From assembly GCF_037977235.1 (NCBI RefSeq), contig NZ_CP150276.1, forward strand, positions 3,162,001 to 3,226,000: a stretch of 64,000 nucleotides of DNA, given 5' to 3'. The stretch is from Paenibacillus sp. FSL K6-0276. GTDB lineage: Bacteria > Bacillota > Bacilli > Paenibacillales > Paenibacillaceae. Each line of letters opens with the position of its first letter. Position 1 is the stretch's first letter. Positions 44,002-53,320 of this stretch are shown one piece after another. Below the pieces are notes generated by a model that was given only the letters and a program-made list of their open reading frames with translations, did no database searches and had not been told where the DNA came from. Made by a program: the position numbers and the translations under genes.

Positions 44002-44820
44002 TTATCCATGAAGAAGCGGGGAATACATCATAAGCGCATAGTTATCCGTTACAGCTTCCTCTCCAACTAGGTCGCCGGTACGTGTATATACTTTTCGACT
44101 AATCCGATTGCTACGTATATATCCACCCCAAGGCTCCAAGCTAATCCTATGGTCACTTTCATACACTTCATATTCATAAAGAGACTGCTCATCGCATCTC
44201 CATTCCCCATGCAAATGGCTATCATCCAGCCAGAGCTTTAATTGATACGTTTGATTCGTGTTATTCTTCACTTGAAGGTCCAAATAATTATAAGAACAGG
44301 TAGCCCCGCTTCCAAATGGCTGTGTACGCTGTTCATCTGGAAATACATCATAGCTGTGCCGATGACGTTCCGTTACTGTAAGAGGTGTATGCAGTGTCAT
44401 CCAGTAGATGAGATTGGACAACTGGCATAAGCCTCCGCCAACTCCAGAATGGAAGCCCCCATAATGCAGCACCATCCCATCCAAATAGCCTTTTCGTTTA
44501 CTGGGCTTACCGATGCATCTCCAATAAGAGAAAGTCTCCCCCGGACGTACCATGAGTCCATCCAGTTTCGCGATCGCCAGCCGTAAATTAGTTATTTTAT
44601 TGTATTGAAGCACCATATCTACATTCCGAAGACTTCTTAATAATGGTGTAGCGTGATTCATTGCCTCATAAGATAAAATATCACTAGTGCGCTGCTTCGC
44701 TACCTTACTGCGGCTAGTGCACCATTTCAAGTATCTTTTCCAAATAAAATACCGCTTTCCGGCAAATAGTCTAAGTCGAGAACGCTGAATAGGTTTCATG
44801 GCAGCTTGAGGTGTATTCAT
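44002..44820 (-). CDS. VanW-family protein
   Basis: A 272-residue protein with the VanW domain: KLDGLMVRPGETFSYWRCIG, GYLDGMVLHYGGFHSGVGGG, LCQLSNLIYWMTLHTPL and ERHRHSYDVFPD. Proteins of this family occur in vancomycin-resistance clusters and widely outside them; their activity is unknown. No van ligase or dehydrogenase genes are nearby, so resistance is not implied. It starts directly at the isochorismatase-like stop (TAGATG), with no separate SD, so translation is coupled. Confidence 0.88.
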   Translation of the reverse strand: MNTPQAAMKPIQRSRLRLFAGKRYFIWKRYLKWCTSRSKVAKQRTSDILSYEAMNHATPLLRSLRNVDMVLQYNKITNLRLAIAKLDGLMVRPGETFSYWRCIGKPSKRKGYLDGMVLHYGGFHSGVGGGLCQLSNLIYWMTLHTPLTVTERHRHSYDVFPDEQRTQPFGSGATCSYNYLDLQVKNNTNQTYQLKLWLDDSHLHGEWRCDEQSLYEYEVYESDHRISLEPWGGYIRSNRISRKVYTRTGDLVGEEAVTDNYALMMYSPLLHG

Positions 44821-45345
44821 CTAGAACTGAACCTCGCTTTCAGCTCGTAACTGGGCGAATCTCCCTCCGATTACCGCATTATGATGCTTAACGATCTCAC
44901 TACTACTTAGAACCCCGTTATCAAAGGTGCTATGAGCATCTGAAACCAGCACATTTTTATATCCCATGCTGTAAGCGCGTCTTATGGTCGTATCTAGACA
45001 GAACTCACTTTGCATCCCACAAATCACCAGATTCGTGATCCCGAGTTTCTGTAGCTCATCTTGCAGTTCGGTTCGGTGAAAAGCATCCCACGTAGGCTTC
45101 TCCACAATAACTTCGTCTTCCTGCGGTGTGATGCGGTGACTGATCTGCCATGTGGGTGTACCTTTTGTGTATTCATCATCTTCGGTGTGTTGAATATAAA
45201 CTATTGGAGTACCTGCCAGCCTAGCTTTGTTCTGAAGGGAAATAATTCTCTCCATTACATCCTCTTCATCGTACAGCTTTTGATCAGGATAGGAGAACAT
45301 AGCTTCTTGAACATCGATAATTAATAGTGCAGTTGAATTTCCCAT
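44821..45345 (-). CDS. Cysteine hydrolase, isochorismatase-like family
   Basis: A 174-residue hydrolase: the catalytic Asp is in LLIIDVQEAMF (about residue 10), Lys in EKPTWDAF (about 97) and Cys in VICGMQSEFCLDTTIRRAYSMGY (near 117-125). It hydrolyses amides or related C-N bonds in nicotinamidase/isochorismatase-type enzymes; the substrate is unknown. AGGAGGTACCTA precedes ATG. Operon with the vanW-type gene. Confidence 0.88.
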   Translation of the reverse strand: MGNSTALLIIDVQEAMFSYPDQKLYDEEDVMERIISLQNKARLAGTPIVYIQHTEDDEYTKGTPTWQISHRITPQEDEVIVEKPTWDAFHRTELQDELQKLGITNLVICGMQSEFCLDTTIRRAYSMGYKNVLVSDAHSTFDNGVLSSSEIVKHHNAVIGGRFAQLRAESEVQF

Positions 45346-45430
45346 TAGGTACCTCCTACAACTTTTATGAAAATCATACCAGATTATGGGACATTCTATC
45401 TACCTATTTAAAGACTCCTCTCAACAAAAA

Positions 45431-45456
45431 ACGGGTATCTGCTAAGCAGACACCCG
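45431..45456 (-). terminator. Terminator of the que operon
   Basis: On the minus strand GCGGGTGTCTGC-TTA-GCAGATACCCGT is followed by TTTTTTG, after queE. Confidence 0.9.
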
Positions 45457-45474
45457 CTCCATTTCAAACCTTTT

Positions 45475-46197
45475 TTACTTGCCTCGCTTATTATGCCAGA
45501 TTAAAGCATGTAACTGTGGAAGTACACGCACTCTATTCATATTTGGGTCCTCGATTACTTTATTAAACAGCCACTCCAGCCTTCCCAGAAGTCGAGAAGA
45601 AATGTTACCCTCTTCCGTGACATCATCATTACCCGGCTGCAGAAAGAGCTGCACATCCGGATATCGCTGGTGGATCTCTTTTGCATAATCAAAATCCCTA
45701 TCATCAAACACAACGACCTTTAAGCTATGCGTGGAACGTCCCAGATTCTCCATCCTACGCATGATGTTATCTAGCATCTCCCAATTCGTCGTCATCCCTG
45801 AGCTTGGTGGCTTCGGACTGATGGTCAGCACATCCACGTCATTGAACCATTCCTGCCATTTACTGCCCTGAGTTTCTATAGCGGCTTTTATTCCTCGCTC
45901 ATGTAGCAGGTTAATGAAAGTACCCATTCCTTCACCAATCAAGGTAGGATTACCGCCTGAAATCGTAACACAGTCGAAATTATCCCCAGCTAAAGCTAAT
46001 AGTTCATTCATGATTTCAACCGCTTCCATCATTCGAACCTTATCCTTAGCAGTACCATCCCAGGTAAAAGCGGAGTCACACCAGCCGCAGCGGTAATCGC
46101 AGCCATAGGTGCGGACAAACATCGTCTTCACCCCAATTACCGCACCTTCACCTTGAATGGTGGGACCGAACATTTCAATTACGGGAATCTTACTCAC
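45475..46197 (-). CDS. queE: 7-carboxy-7-deazaguanine synthase
   Basis: A 240-residue radical SAM enzyme that contracts 6-carboxytetrahydropterin to the deazaguanine ring on the preQ1/queuosine pathway. The N-terminus MSKIPVIEMFGPTIQGEG and the cluster ligands CDYRCGWC (CX3CX2C, about 31-38) are diagnostic, followed by VTISGGNPT. GTG 46197 overlaps the queD stop and gives the family N-terminus; the frame is open to 46233 but those residues belong to the end of queD read in another frame. Last gene of the operon. Confidence 0.93.
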   Translation of the reverse strand: MSKIPVIEMFGPTIQGEGAVIGVKTMFVRTYGCDYRCGWCDSAFTWDGTAKDKVRMMEAVEIMNELLALAGDNFDCVTISGGNPTLIGEGMGTFINLLHERGIKAAIETQGSKWQEWFNDVDVLTISPKPPSSGMTTNWEMLDNIMRRMENLGRSTHSLKVVVFDDRDFDYAKEIHQRYPDVQLFLQPGNDDVTEEGNISSRLLGRLEWLFNKVIEDPNMNRVRVLPQLHALIWHNKRGK

Positions 46198-46672
46198 AGT
46201 CACAGCCCCCATACAACCGGTAAGATGGCCCATCTTCAGGGATATCTTCAGCCAGCACCTCTGCCCAGGAGGTTGGTGTCTCCCATAGCTTTACAGAGTA
46301 CAAAGGCAGCCCTGCTTGCTTAAGCTTAAAGGCAATATATGAGGACATATTCTCAACTGTGGTGCGGAAAGACAACAAGGCTACTTTGGAGCCCGTATTC
46401 GTTAACGTTTCTAACACAGGTTCATTTCCCATAGCAAGAAAAGCGTGATCTATTCGATCTACAAGGCTTTGTTGCACTGTCGTTTTGATATCGCTGAAAT
46501 CAATAACAAAACCTTCGTCAGAATGGTCTTCCACAGCCACAGGTTTGCCCTTAAGTACTACTTCGAGTTTATAAGTATGTCCGTGCAGATTGCTGCATTT
46601 CCCTTTGTGACCAATTAATTGATGCGCCGCATCGAACGTAAATATTTTGCAGACTGAGACCTCGTTAAGCAT
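46190..46672 (-). CDS. queD: 6-carboxytetrahydropterin synthase
   Basis: A 160-residue member of the PTPS family. Zinc ligands lie in FDAAHQL (about 16) and NLHGHTY (about 29-33), and the catalytic Cys in GKCSNLHG; VDRIDHAFL and a late Glu region complete the fold. It turns 7,8-dihydroneopterin triphosphate into 6-carboxytetrahydropterin. Overlaps queC by one base and queE by eight. Confidence 0.93.
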   Translation of the reverse strand: MLNEVSVCKIFTFDAAHQLIGHKGKCSNLHGHTYKLEVVLKGKPVAVEDHSDEGFVIDFSDIKTTVQQSLVDRIDHAFLAMGNEPVLETLTNTGSKVALLSFRTTVENMSSYIAFKLKQAGLPLYSVKLWETPTSWAEVLAEDIPEDGPSYRLYGGCDCE

Positions 46673-47334
46673 TAAGAACCGACCTCCGTTCTCTCCGCCT
46701 CATATTGCTCAAGACCACGCTGACGTAATAGACAAGCCGGACAAGTTCCACAACCACTGCCAATAATACCGTTATAACAGGTCAGTGTGTGCTCGCAAAC
46801 ATAATCAAAATAACCCAGTTCATCGGCCATCTTCCACGTTTCTTTTTTATCCAGCCACATCAAAGGAGTGTGTATCGCAAACTCATAGTCCATAGATAAA
46901 TTCAACGTAACATTCAATGATTTTACAAAAACATCACGGCAGTCCGGATACCCACTAAAGTCCGTTTGGCAGACACCAGTGACAATATGGGAATAGTCCA
47001 ACTGCTTCGCCAATATCGCTGCAAAAGATAAAAACAGCAGATTTCGTCCGTCCACAAACGTACTAGGAAGCTCATCGCCTTCGCCAGCAACGATATCAAT
47101 ATCCTGACGGGTAAGTGCATTCGGCGCAAGCTGGTTAAGCAACCCTAAATCAAGAATATGTTGTTTTACATTAAACTTAGCGGCTATTTCCGTTGCAACT
47201 TCGATTTCGGCCGCATGACGTTGATTATAATTGAAGGTAACTACCTGCACTTCCTCAAATTGCTTCAAAGCCCAAACTAGGCAAGTCGTGCTATCTTGTC
47301 CGCCGCTGAATACAACGAGTGCTTTTTTATTCAT
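46672..47334 (-). CDS. queC: 7-cyano-7-deazaguanine (preQ0) synthase
   Basis: A 220-residue adenine nucleotide alpha-hydrolase-type enzyme. PP-loop SGGQDSTTC (about 9-17) and a C-terminal zinc site (C in [19 protein letters not shown]) match QueC. It uses ATP and ammonia to convert the carboxylate to preQ0. AAGGAGAG precedes ATG; queD follows directly. Confidence 0.95.
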   Translation of the reverse strand: MNKKALVVFSGGQDSTTCLVWALKQFEEVQVVTFNYNQRHAAEIEVATEIAAKFNVKQHILDLGLLNQLAPNALTRQDIDIVAGEGDELPSTFVDGRNLLFLSFAAILAKQLDYSHIVTGVCQTDFSGYPDCRDVFVKSLNVTLNLSMDYEFAIHTPLMWLDKKETWKMADELGYFDYVCEHTLTCYNGIIGSGCGTCPACLLRQRGLEQYEAERTEVGS

Positions 47335-47363
47335 CTAAATCTCTCCTTATCAACATGTTGGGA

Positions 47364-47864
47364 TTAGCGATTGTCCACTTTTTCCGGATAGAGGTCGTGA
47401 TTGATTAAGCGGTGCTCCGCCATCGCCTCATACTTCGTACCCGGTCTTCCATAGTTGCAATAAGGATCAATCGATATGCCTCCACGCGGAGTAAACTTGC
47501 CCCATACCTCAATGTAACGTGGGTCCATCAGTGAGATCAGATCATTCATAATAATGTTGACACAGTCCTCATGAAAGTCACCGTGGTTACGGAAACTAAA
47601 CAGATACAGCTTTAAAGATTTGGATTCCACCATGTTCTGTTCAGGAATATACGAAATATACAGTGTGGCAAAATCCGGCTGTCCTGTTACAGGACATAAG
47701 CTAGTGAACTCAGGGCAGTTGAATTTAACAAAATAATCACGCCCAGGATGCTTGTTATCAAACACCTCAAGAATAGCTGGATCATAACCAAACTTGTACT
47801 GTGTTCCCTGATTACCAAGCAAAGTGACTTCTTGCATTTCCTCTTTCAATCTTCCATCTGACAC
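47364..47864 (-). CDS. queF: NADPH-dependent preQ0 reductase
   Basis: A 166-residue type I QueF (T-fold): catalytic Cys in [18 protein letters not shown] (about 56) and the family motif [15 protein letters not shown] (E and substrate-binding region, about 80-95). Reduces preQ0 to preQ1. GTG start at 47864 after AGAGGGG. First gene of queF-C-D-E; in B. subtilis queF is last. The preQ1 riboswitch in the leader gives end-product control. Confidence 0.95.
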   Translation of the reverse strand: MSDGRLKEEMQEVTLLGNQGTQYKFGYDPAILEVFDNKHPGRDYFVKFNCPEFTSLCPVTGQPDFATLYISYIPEQNMVESKSLKLYLFSFRNHGDFHEDCVNIIMNDLISLMDPRYIEVWGKFTPRGGISIDPYCNYGRPGTKYEAMAEHRLINHDLYPEKVDNR

Positions 47865-48002
47865 GACAAAAAACCCCTCTCTTTTCCTTCGGCCTTGGCC
47901 GGTAATGGAAAGAAGAACGAGATTTCGAAAACTTGGCTCTACTAAGAAGAAACGAAGGCAGCATCCGGTTTAAGGACAGCATCCGCTTATACGTTTAATA
48001 TA

Positions 48003-48038
48003 CTCTTAGTTTTTTATAGAGGGAGTTCGCGAACCTCT
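48003..48038 (-). promoter_or_regulatory. preQ1-I riboswitch before queF
   Basis: The minus strand reads AGAGGTTCGCGAACTCCCTC, then TATAAAAAACTAAG, the compact H-type pseudoknot of class I preQ1 aptamers (B. subtilis queC leader form). About 140 bases separate it from queF. Near the gene a hairpin (CTTTCC...GGAAAAG, 47881-47912) abuts the queF ribosome binding site and could be the expression platform; whether control is on transcription or translation is not clear. Confidence 0.88.
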
Positions 48039-48117
48039 CCTGCACAATCCGTGCAGACTTCTTCTTAAAACATATTGCGTCTTGAACTATACCATGGGAG
48101 CCCGCTCCTGACAAGTT

Positions 48118-48801
48118 CTACTCTTTACCCGTCTTCCAAATCCAGACCGAAAGCACCACAATCCACAAGAGCAAGAGCAGACTTTCTACGAGCAATAATC
48201 CTTCTCCATTAAGAATACTGTTCAAATTCTCAACGATTTCAATACTTGGCAGAACGGTAAAGATCGGATAGGTCCATTCCGGAAGAGCGACGTACACAGA
48301 AGCTACCAAGAAAAAAACAACCATAAATACGGAGCTGATGGCTGAACCATTCTTGGAGGAACTTACCTTTAATCCAATGATAATTCTGACTTGTACAAAA
48401 ATAATTCCACCAAATACCATATACAAAAGCATAGGTAATAAATCGCTGATCCCTTTGGTTATTACAAACACAATCATTTGAGAAAATAATGAGCAGACAA
48501 GCACTGCTCCGCCCTTAGCAGCAATGATCTGATCTCTGCTTAAGGGTGTGATCAACAGCGCATCAAAAGTCTTACTTTCTCGCTCCTCAATTAATCCTGG
48601 GCCGGTAATCATTATCCCTACCATTACTTGCGCAAACAATATCCAAGTAGAAAGAAGCATGAAATCAAGACCACTCTTGTCTACTACTGTGATGATTACC
48701 TTAGCCATAAATATAGGTAAAAAAATTAAAATCACAGTCGCTGGATTACGAAGTATATCCTTACATTCATGCTTAAATAGCTTCCATAATGGATAACTCA
48801 A
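48118..48801 (-). CDS. ABC-2 type transporter permease
   Basis: A 227-residue membrane protein with six segments. An N-terminal cytosolic stretch (LWKLFKHECKDILRNPATV) precedes the first helix, and the ESKTFDALLITPLSRDQIIAAKG loop is typical of ABC-2 exporters. Starts at TTG with a 4-base overlap of the ATPase stop. With the ATPase it forms an exporter of unknown cargo (drug, lipid or peptide). Confidence 0.87.
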   Translation of the reverse strand: MSYPLWKLFKHECKDILRNPATVILIFLPIFMAKVIITVVDKSGLDFMLLSTWILFAQVMVGIMITGPGLIEERESKTFDALLITPLSRDQIIAAKGGAVLVCSLFSQMIVFVITKGISDLLPMLLYMVFGGIIFVQVRIIIGLKVSSSKNGSAISSVFMVVFFLVASVYVALPEWTYPIFTVLPSIEIVENLNSILNGEGLLLVESLLLLLWIVVLSVWIWKTGKE

Positions 48802-49658
48802 CTTAACTCACTTCCCGTCAGGGCAGCGAATACATCTGCCAGTGAAGCCTCTTTACTGTGCATACTTAAGATTTGATTAGTAGACATTAGCTGATAAATA
48901 TGATCTTTTGTAGATTCTTTCGCTATCAGCCAGGATTCCATAACAACTTCCCTATCCAGTTGATATTTAACTTCAATTTCTGGTTTACCATAAATGGACT
49001 TAAGTCTATGAGGTTCATCGAGTGCCACCAATGCGCCAGCATGCATAATACCCACTCTATCGCTTAATTCCTCTGCTTCGTGCATATCATGTGTCGTTAA
49101 GACAATGGTTGTGCCTTCTTCTTGAATTCTCTTGATGTGATTACGAATGAGTGAAGCTGAATTTGGATCTAATCCACTGGTAGGCTCATCTAAAAACAAC
49201 ACTTGGGGCTTATGTAATAATGCTCTGGCGATTAGGACGCGCTTCTTCCAACCTTTGGACAAGCTACTCACCTTAGCTTTTTCCTTGTCTAACAGTTGGA
49301 GGGTCTCCATCACTTCATTCACTCGCTTTACGGGTAAACCATACAGATCAGCAAACAGTTCCAGATTATCTCGGATAGAACAACGCATATACAGATTGGG
49401 AAGCTCGAAAACAACGCCAATTTGGGCATGGATTTCTTTTTTATGCTGTAAAATATTCATGTCATTAATTAATATTTCACCTGTTGTAGGCTGAAGAAGA
49501 CCCGTCATCATGCGCATTGTTGTTGTTTTCCCAGCACCATTAGGACCTAGGAATCCAAAGACCTCTCCCTTCTCCACCGTGAACGTAATTCGATCAACCA
49601 CACACCTCTCTTGATAATACTTTGAGACCTCGGTTAGCTGAATCAATGGCACTACCAC
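48798..49658 (-). CDS. ABC-2 type transporter ATP-binding protein
   Basis: A 286-residue ATPase: Walker A GPNGAGKTT (about 37-45), Q loop, degenerate signature LSKGWKKR (about 138), Walker B VLFLDEPTSGLDP and switch His in TTHDMHEAEE. About 60 residues at the C-terminus form the extra domain often present in CcmA/DrrA-type exporters. Starts are GTG 49658 or, more likely, GTG 49652 after AAAAGGTGG. Co-translated with the permease. Confidence 0.9.
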   Translation of the reverse strand: MVVPLIQLTEVSKYYQERCVVDRITFTVEKGEVFGFLGPNGAGKTTTMRMMTGLLQPTTGEILINDMNILQHKKEIHAQIGVVFELPNLYMRCSIRDNLELFADLYGLPVKRVNEVMETLQLLDKEKAKVSSLSKGWKKRVLIARALLHKPQVLFLDEPTSGLDPNSASLIRNHIKRIQEEGTTIVLTTHDMHEAEELSDRVGIMHAGALVALDEPHRLKSIYGKPEIEVKYQLDREVVMESWLIAKESTKDHIYQLMSTNQILSMHSKEASLADVFAALTGSELS

Positions 49659-49859
49659 CTTTTCCGAATAGTTAACTTCTTTCTATCCTTATTCTGGTTG
49701 TAGGGGATTATCTCTGTTGTTGCTAATCTGTAACATTCGCTATTCCTTAGTACCTTCCTGTGTTCTTTAACGCTGAGATGTGGAAAAAATATGGATTCAA
49801 ATTTAAAGAAAAGGGTAACTTAAACATAATAATCTTCGAGGTAAGGGTGGGATCATCTT

Positions 49860-50195
49860 ATGGAACAAAGCATACAGAAACTTATGGATTGGATTAACAG
49901 TCATGTAAATGAAACCATTGTTATTGAAAAGAAAGAGCTTCGTGATCTGGATAAAATCCATTTTAATTTGGAGGCCGTTGAGTTTCGGAGTGCGGATGAT
50001 GTTATCGATGATTATCTAGGGAGTGCATTAATATTAAAAGGATTTGGCAGCACTTTAAACGCCGATGGTGAGCTAGTATCGCTACCACACTCCACCTATG
50101 ACTTAGCTATTGACGGGCTTCGTATTGAGGACATAGGTGATCGCAAGGCGGAAATAACTACAGATCGAGCTAAATACACCCTTTCAGCGGATTAA
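49860..50195 (+). CDS. Conserved-looking protein of unknown function, 111 residues
   Basis: A soluble 111-residue protein with no recognised domain. Residues 1-20 look helical (IQKLMDWINSHVNETI), the rest is acidic and beta-rich (SALILKGFGSTLNADGELVSL, ITTDRAKYTLSAD). ATG follows AAGGGTGGG. It is monocistronic and convergent with intron 2. I do not recognise it; its composition is that of a normal chromosomal gene. Confidence 0.65.
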   Translation: MEQSIQKLMDWINSHVNETIVIEKKELRDLDKIHFNLEAVEFRSADDVIDDYLGSALILKGFGSTLNADGELVSLPHSTYDLAIDGLRIEDIGDRKAEITTDRAKYTLSAD

Positions 50196-50212
50196 ACAAC
50201 ATGTTATTATGA

Positions 50213-52084
50213 ATCGAGTAGGAAGGGGCGGTAAGCCCCTGTCCTCTCACACCACCGTACCTGCGGGTCCGCATACGGCGGTTCCAAAAGGTTAACAAAG
50301 TTCCAGATAACATGAAAGCAAACTTTTCAGCCCTTTCGCTTCCCAATAGGAAGTCGGAAGGGCATTATTCGTGTTCCGGGACATTTCCCATGCGCCTCGC
50401 CTCGAGTTGGCCATCTTAAAACAAGCCCACTCTGGAACCCCTAGTGCCCGGAGTTCTCGGATTCGTGTGCGCACTCGTTTCCATTGCTTCCACAAGCACA
50501 TTCGGAGTCTTCTCCGTATCCACTGGTCCAGCCTTTGGAGATGCGTCTTTGCCGAAGCTAGACGATAATAGCCCAGCCACCCCATCAGATAGCGGTTCAG
50601 TCGGCCAATCCGTTCTTCCATTGAAATGGACCATGTTCGGTTCGTTAGCTCGCGAATCCGTTCTTTAAATGCTAAGAGGCTCTTCGGTGCTATTCGAATT
50701 GTCGCCTGTTTCTGACTCAAGAAACTGAACCCTAAGAACTTCCGGTGCCAAGGTCTGGCCACCGCGCTTTTCTCCCGGTTCACTTTCAGTTTCAGCTTTC
50801 CTTCTACAAACCGACTTACCGATTCCATGACGCGTTCGCCTGCTCGCTACAAAGATATTACAGTCGTCCGCATAGCGTACAAATCGCAGCCCTCGTCCAC
50901 TCAATTCCTTATCCAAATCATCTAGCAAAATGTTCGCCAAGAGCGGACTGAGCGGACCACCTTGTGGCGTTCCTTCCCAGCTACGCTCTCGTTTTCCTTT
51001 CACCATGACTCCGGCGTTCAGATAGGCACGGATCAGTGTCAGTACTCTTTTGTCCATCACCTTCCGTGCGACTCTTGCCATCAGCATGTCGTGATTCACC
51101 TGGTCAAAGAATTTCTCCAGATCCAGGTCTACCACCCATCTAAGACCGCTTTGGATATATCTTTGGGCTTGTTTGACTGCATCATGCGCACTCTTCCCTG
51201 GGCGAAAGCCGTAGCTATACCAAGAAAATTGCGCGTCAAAGATCGGGTTCATGACTTGTAGAAGGGCTTGCTGGAGAAATCGGTCCATTACAGTCGGGAT
51301 GCCTAGCAGCCGTACACCGCCTCCGGGTTTGGGGATTTCCACCCGTTTGACTGGCGCAGGTCTATAGGCGCCCGCTAGAAGCTCGGCTTTCACCGTTTCC
51401 CAATGTGTTTTCAAGTAAGCTTGTAGATTCGCTACCGTTACATTGTCCACTCCGGGTGCTCCTCCGTTTTGCACCACTCGTTTGTAGGCGAGCCGAAGGT
51501 TATCTCCTTCGAGCATTCGCTCCAGCAAGTTGTTCTGGTCTTCGCGAGAGGGAGGGGCGACTTGTGCCGACGAAGAACTCGGCGCTCCGGCATACCCTAA
51601 CGGCTTCACCGCTTCTCTTTGCCGCAAGCTCTCTTGCGAGATATTCTGCTGTCGTTGCTCTTCCTGCGAACGCATCGTTTCCTCTCTCCTTTCGGTTCAG
51701 CCCTTCCGTAAACTGTTGCAACAGCTTACGTACTATGGCCTCTGCTGACTCCTGCCAGTTCAGCGCAGCCTCTCGGCTACGGTTACAAGTTTTTTTCCTT
51801 GCTTACCTGACAGGCCTCCCCAGATAAGAACGTCATCTGTCTGCCCGCGACCACTGGAGTTTACCGCGTCCGCCCTTGGCGGCTCTGGATTTCGTCATGT
51901 TTGGGTGACTCATCCGACGGACACAGCCTCAAATCCAGTTCGTGTACCTTGGCCCGTGCTTTTGCCTCCGGCTTCCTTCAGATTCCACCTCACGGTGGAC
52001 ACCCTTGCCCTTGGCTAACGGTAGGCGCTCGCCAGCCCCCGTTCGGGACTTTCACCCTAAAGATGACGCCCATGCTGGGCGTAC
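50213..52084 (-). mobile_element. Group II intron 2 (IIC-like)
   Basis: About 1.87 kb on the minus strand. The 5' end GTACGCCCAGCATGGGCG followed by GGGTGAAAGTCCCGAAC, and AAGGGTGTC...GTGGAATCTGAAGGAAGC, resemble the well-known IIC intron of Oceanobacillus. Domain V lies near 50235-50285 (GGAACCGCCGTATG...GGTACGGTGGTGTG), and domain VI ends CCTACTCGAT at about 50213. It is inserted one base after the T run of the murB terminator, the hallmark target of IIC introns. Its reverse transcriptase is frameshifted. Ends are approximate to a few bases. Confidence 0.87.
50292..51675 (-). pseudogene. Group II intron reverse transcriptase/maturase 2, frameshifted
   Basis: ATG 51675 follows GAGAGAGGAAACG. 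The first frame holds the RT core (LGIPTVMDR, YGFRPGKSAHDA, TPQGGPLSPLLANILL, RYADDCNIFVASRR) and then runs into unrelated residues. The second frame (from about 50840) continues with GERVMESVSRFVEGKL, NREKSAV, FLGFSF and the maturase X region to 50292. The break is at GCGAGCAGGCGAACG; the family sequence (SRRAGERVM) predicts two GCGAGCAG units where only one remains, an 8-base contraction. The product would lack maturase, so splicing help is doubtful. Confidence 0.85.
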
Positions 52085-52085
52085 C

Positions 52086-52123
52086 AAAAAAAGAGCCTGC
52101 ATCGTAATCTGCAGACTCTTTTA
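52086..52123 (-). terminator. Terminator of murB
   Basis: On the minus strand AAAGAGTCTGCA...TGCAGGCTCTTT followed by a T run, then directly the 5' end of intron 2. Confidence 0.9.
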
Positions 52124-52134
52124 GATTTCAATTA

Positions 52135-53046
52135 TTACTCTTCTCCAATGATCTCCACTTCAGTTTCTAGCTCCACTCCGAATTTATCTTTCACAGTCGC
52201 TCTTACATGGTGAATTAGCCCAATGTAATCGCTGGCAGTTGCATTATCTGCATTTACAATAAACCCTGCATGCTTCTTGGATACCTCAGCACCACCGATT
52301 CTTGTTCCCTGTAAGCCACTCTCTTGAATTAACTGACCTGCAAACCGACCTGGAGGACGTTTAAACACACTACCACAAGATGGATACTCAAGTGGCTGCT
52401 TCGATTCACGCAAATAAGTTAATTCATCCATTTTAGCCTTGATGGTCAATGCATCACCGGAAGTCATAGCAAAGTTGGCCTCAAGAACGATATACTCGCC
52501 GCTTGCGAACACGCTTTTTCTGTAACCCCATTGCAGTTCATCGCCTTGTAGAGTAACCAATTGTCCGGTCTTAGTTATAGCCAGCGCACTATGCAGCACA
52601 TCTTTTACTTCTCCGCCATAAGCCCCCGCGTTCATGTAAAGCGCTCCACCAACTGTTCCAGGAATGCCACAGGCGAACTCAAGACCCGTAAGCTCCATAT
52701 CCAGTGCATATCTGGAAACATCAATTATTTTGGCACCGCACTGAGCATAGAAGAGATTGTCGCGAATTCCCATTTCGGTTAGTCCTGCCGTTTGCAGAAC
52801 AATACCACGCACACCACCATCACGAATAATCACATTGGAGCCGTTCCCAAGTACCGTAAGGGTTATCCCATTCTGTTCAGCATATGTAACGATCTTTTGT
52901 ATTTCCTCATAAGTAGCTGGTGCTGCCAAAATATCAGCTTTTCCGCCCATTTTGGTGTACACGTGATCTTTTAAGTTCTCATGACTCTTCACTATTCCTG
53001 TAGTCATTAGCTTTTGCAGGTCATCTTGAATTTTGTCAATATTCAT
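52135..53046 (-). CDS. murB: UDP-N-acetylenolpyruvoylglucosamine reductase
   Basis: A 303-residue flavoenzyme of the second committed step in peptidoglycan precursor synthesis, cytosolic. The FAD site is visible in LKDHVYTKMGGKADILAAP, LTVLGNGSNVIIRD and GLEFACGIPGTVGGALYMNAGAYGGE; the catalytic Ser/Cys region is PSCGSVFKRP and a late Glu follows. Length and lack of the extra Tyr loop fit the B. subtilis type. AAAGGAGCATGAAAC precedes ATG. It stands alone, with intron 2 just beyond its terminator. Confidence 0.95.
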   Translation of the reverse strand: MNIDKIQDDLQKLMTTGIVKSHENLKDHVYTKMGGKADILAAPATYEEIQKIVTYAEQNGITLTVLGNGSNVIIRDGGVRGIVLQTAGLTEMGIRDNLFYAQCGAKIIDVSRYALDMELTGLEFACGIPGTVGGALYMNAGAYGGEVKDVLHSALAITKTGQLVTLQGDELQWGYRKSVFASGEYIVLEANFAMTSGDALTIKAKMDELTYLRESKQPLEYPSCGSVFKRPPGRFAGQLIQESGLQGTRIGGAEVSKKHAGFIVNADNATASDYIGLIHHVRATVKDKFGVELETEVEIIGEE

Positions 53047-53162
53047 GTTTCATGCTCCTTTAATCATGTATAAATGATGATCCTTGATCTATTTTTAAAT
53101 ATAAGAACGTTTATACTTAAGTAGTTATCATGGAATTGTAGGCAAACACAACTGTAACAACG

Positions 53163-53195
53163 AACAGGCTCCCTTGTCAATGACGGGAGCCTGTT
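53163..53195 (-). terminator. Terminator-like hairpin after siderophore ATPase gene
   Basis: AACAGGCTCCC pairs with GGGAGCCTGTT around a loop of 11 bases between the ABC ATPase stop and murB. T tracts on both sides are short. Confidence 0.65.
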
Positions 53196-53320
53196 ATCGT
53201 AAATTATAAACATTATTTTGAAGCGGAACAATCAGCAGGCATGCATAAAGTAAAGACAATCTTCTTGCAGCCACTATAACTGATTATACTCCCACGCTTA
53301 ATAAACTGTATTTACTATAA

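Noticed and set aside
44002-44820. VanW gene as part of a vancomycin-resistance cluster
   Set aside because: No VanA/H/X/S/R-type genes are nearby, and VanW-domain proteins are common in sporeformers without resistance.
51405-51827. 140-codon plus-strand open frame within intron 2
   Set aside because: It lies antisense to the reverse transcriptase and structured intron domains, has no ribosome binding site, and matches no protein pattern.
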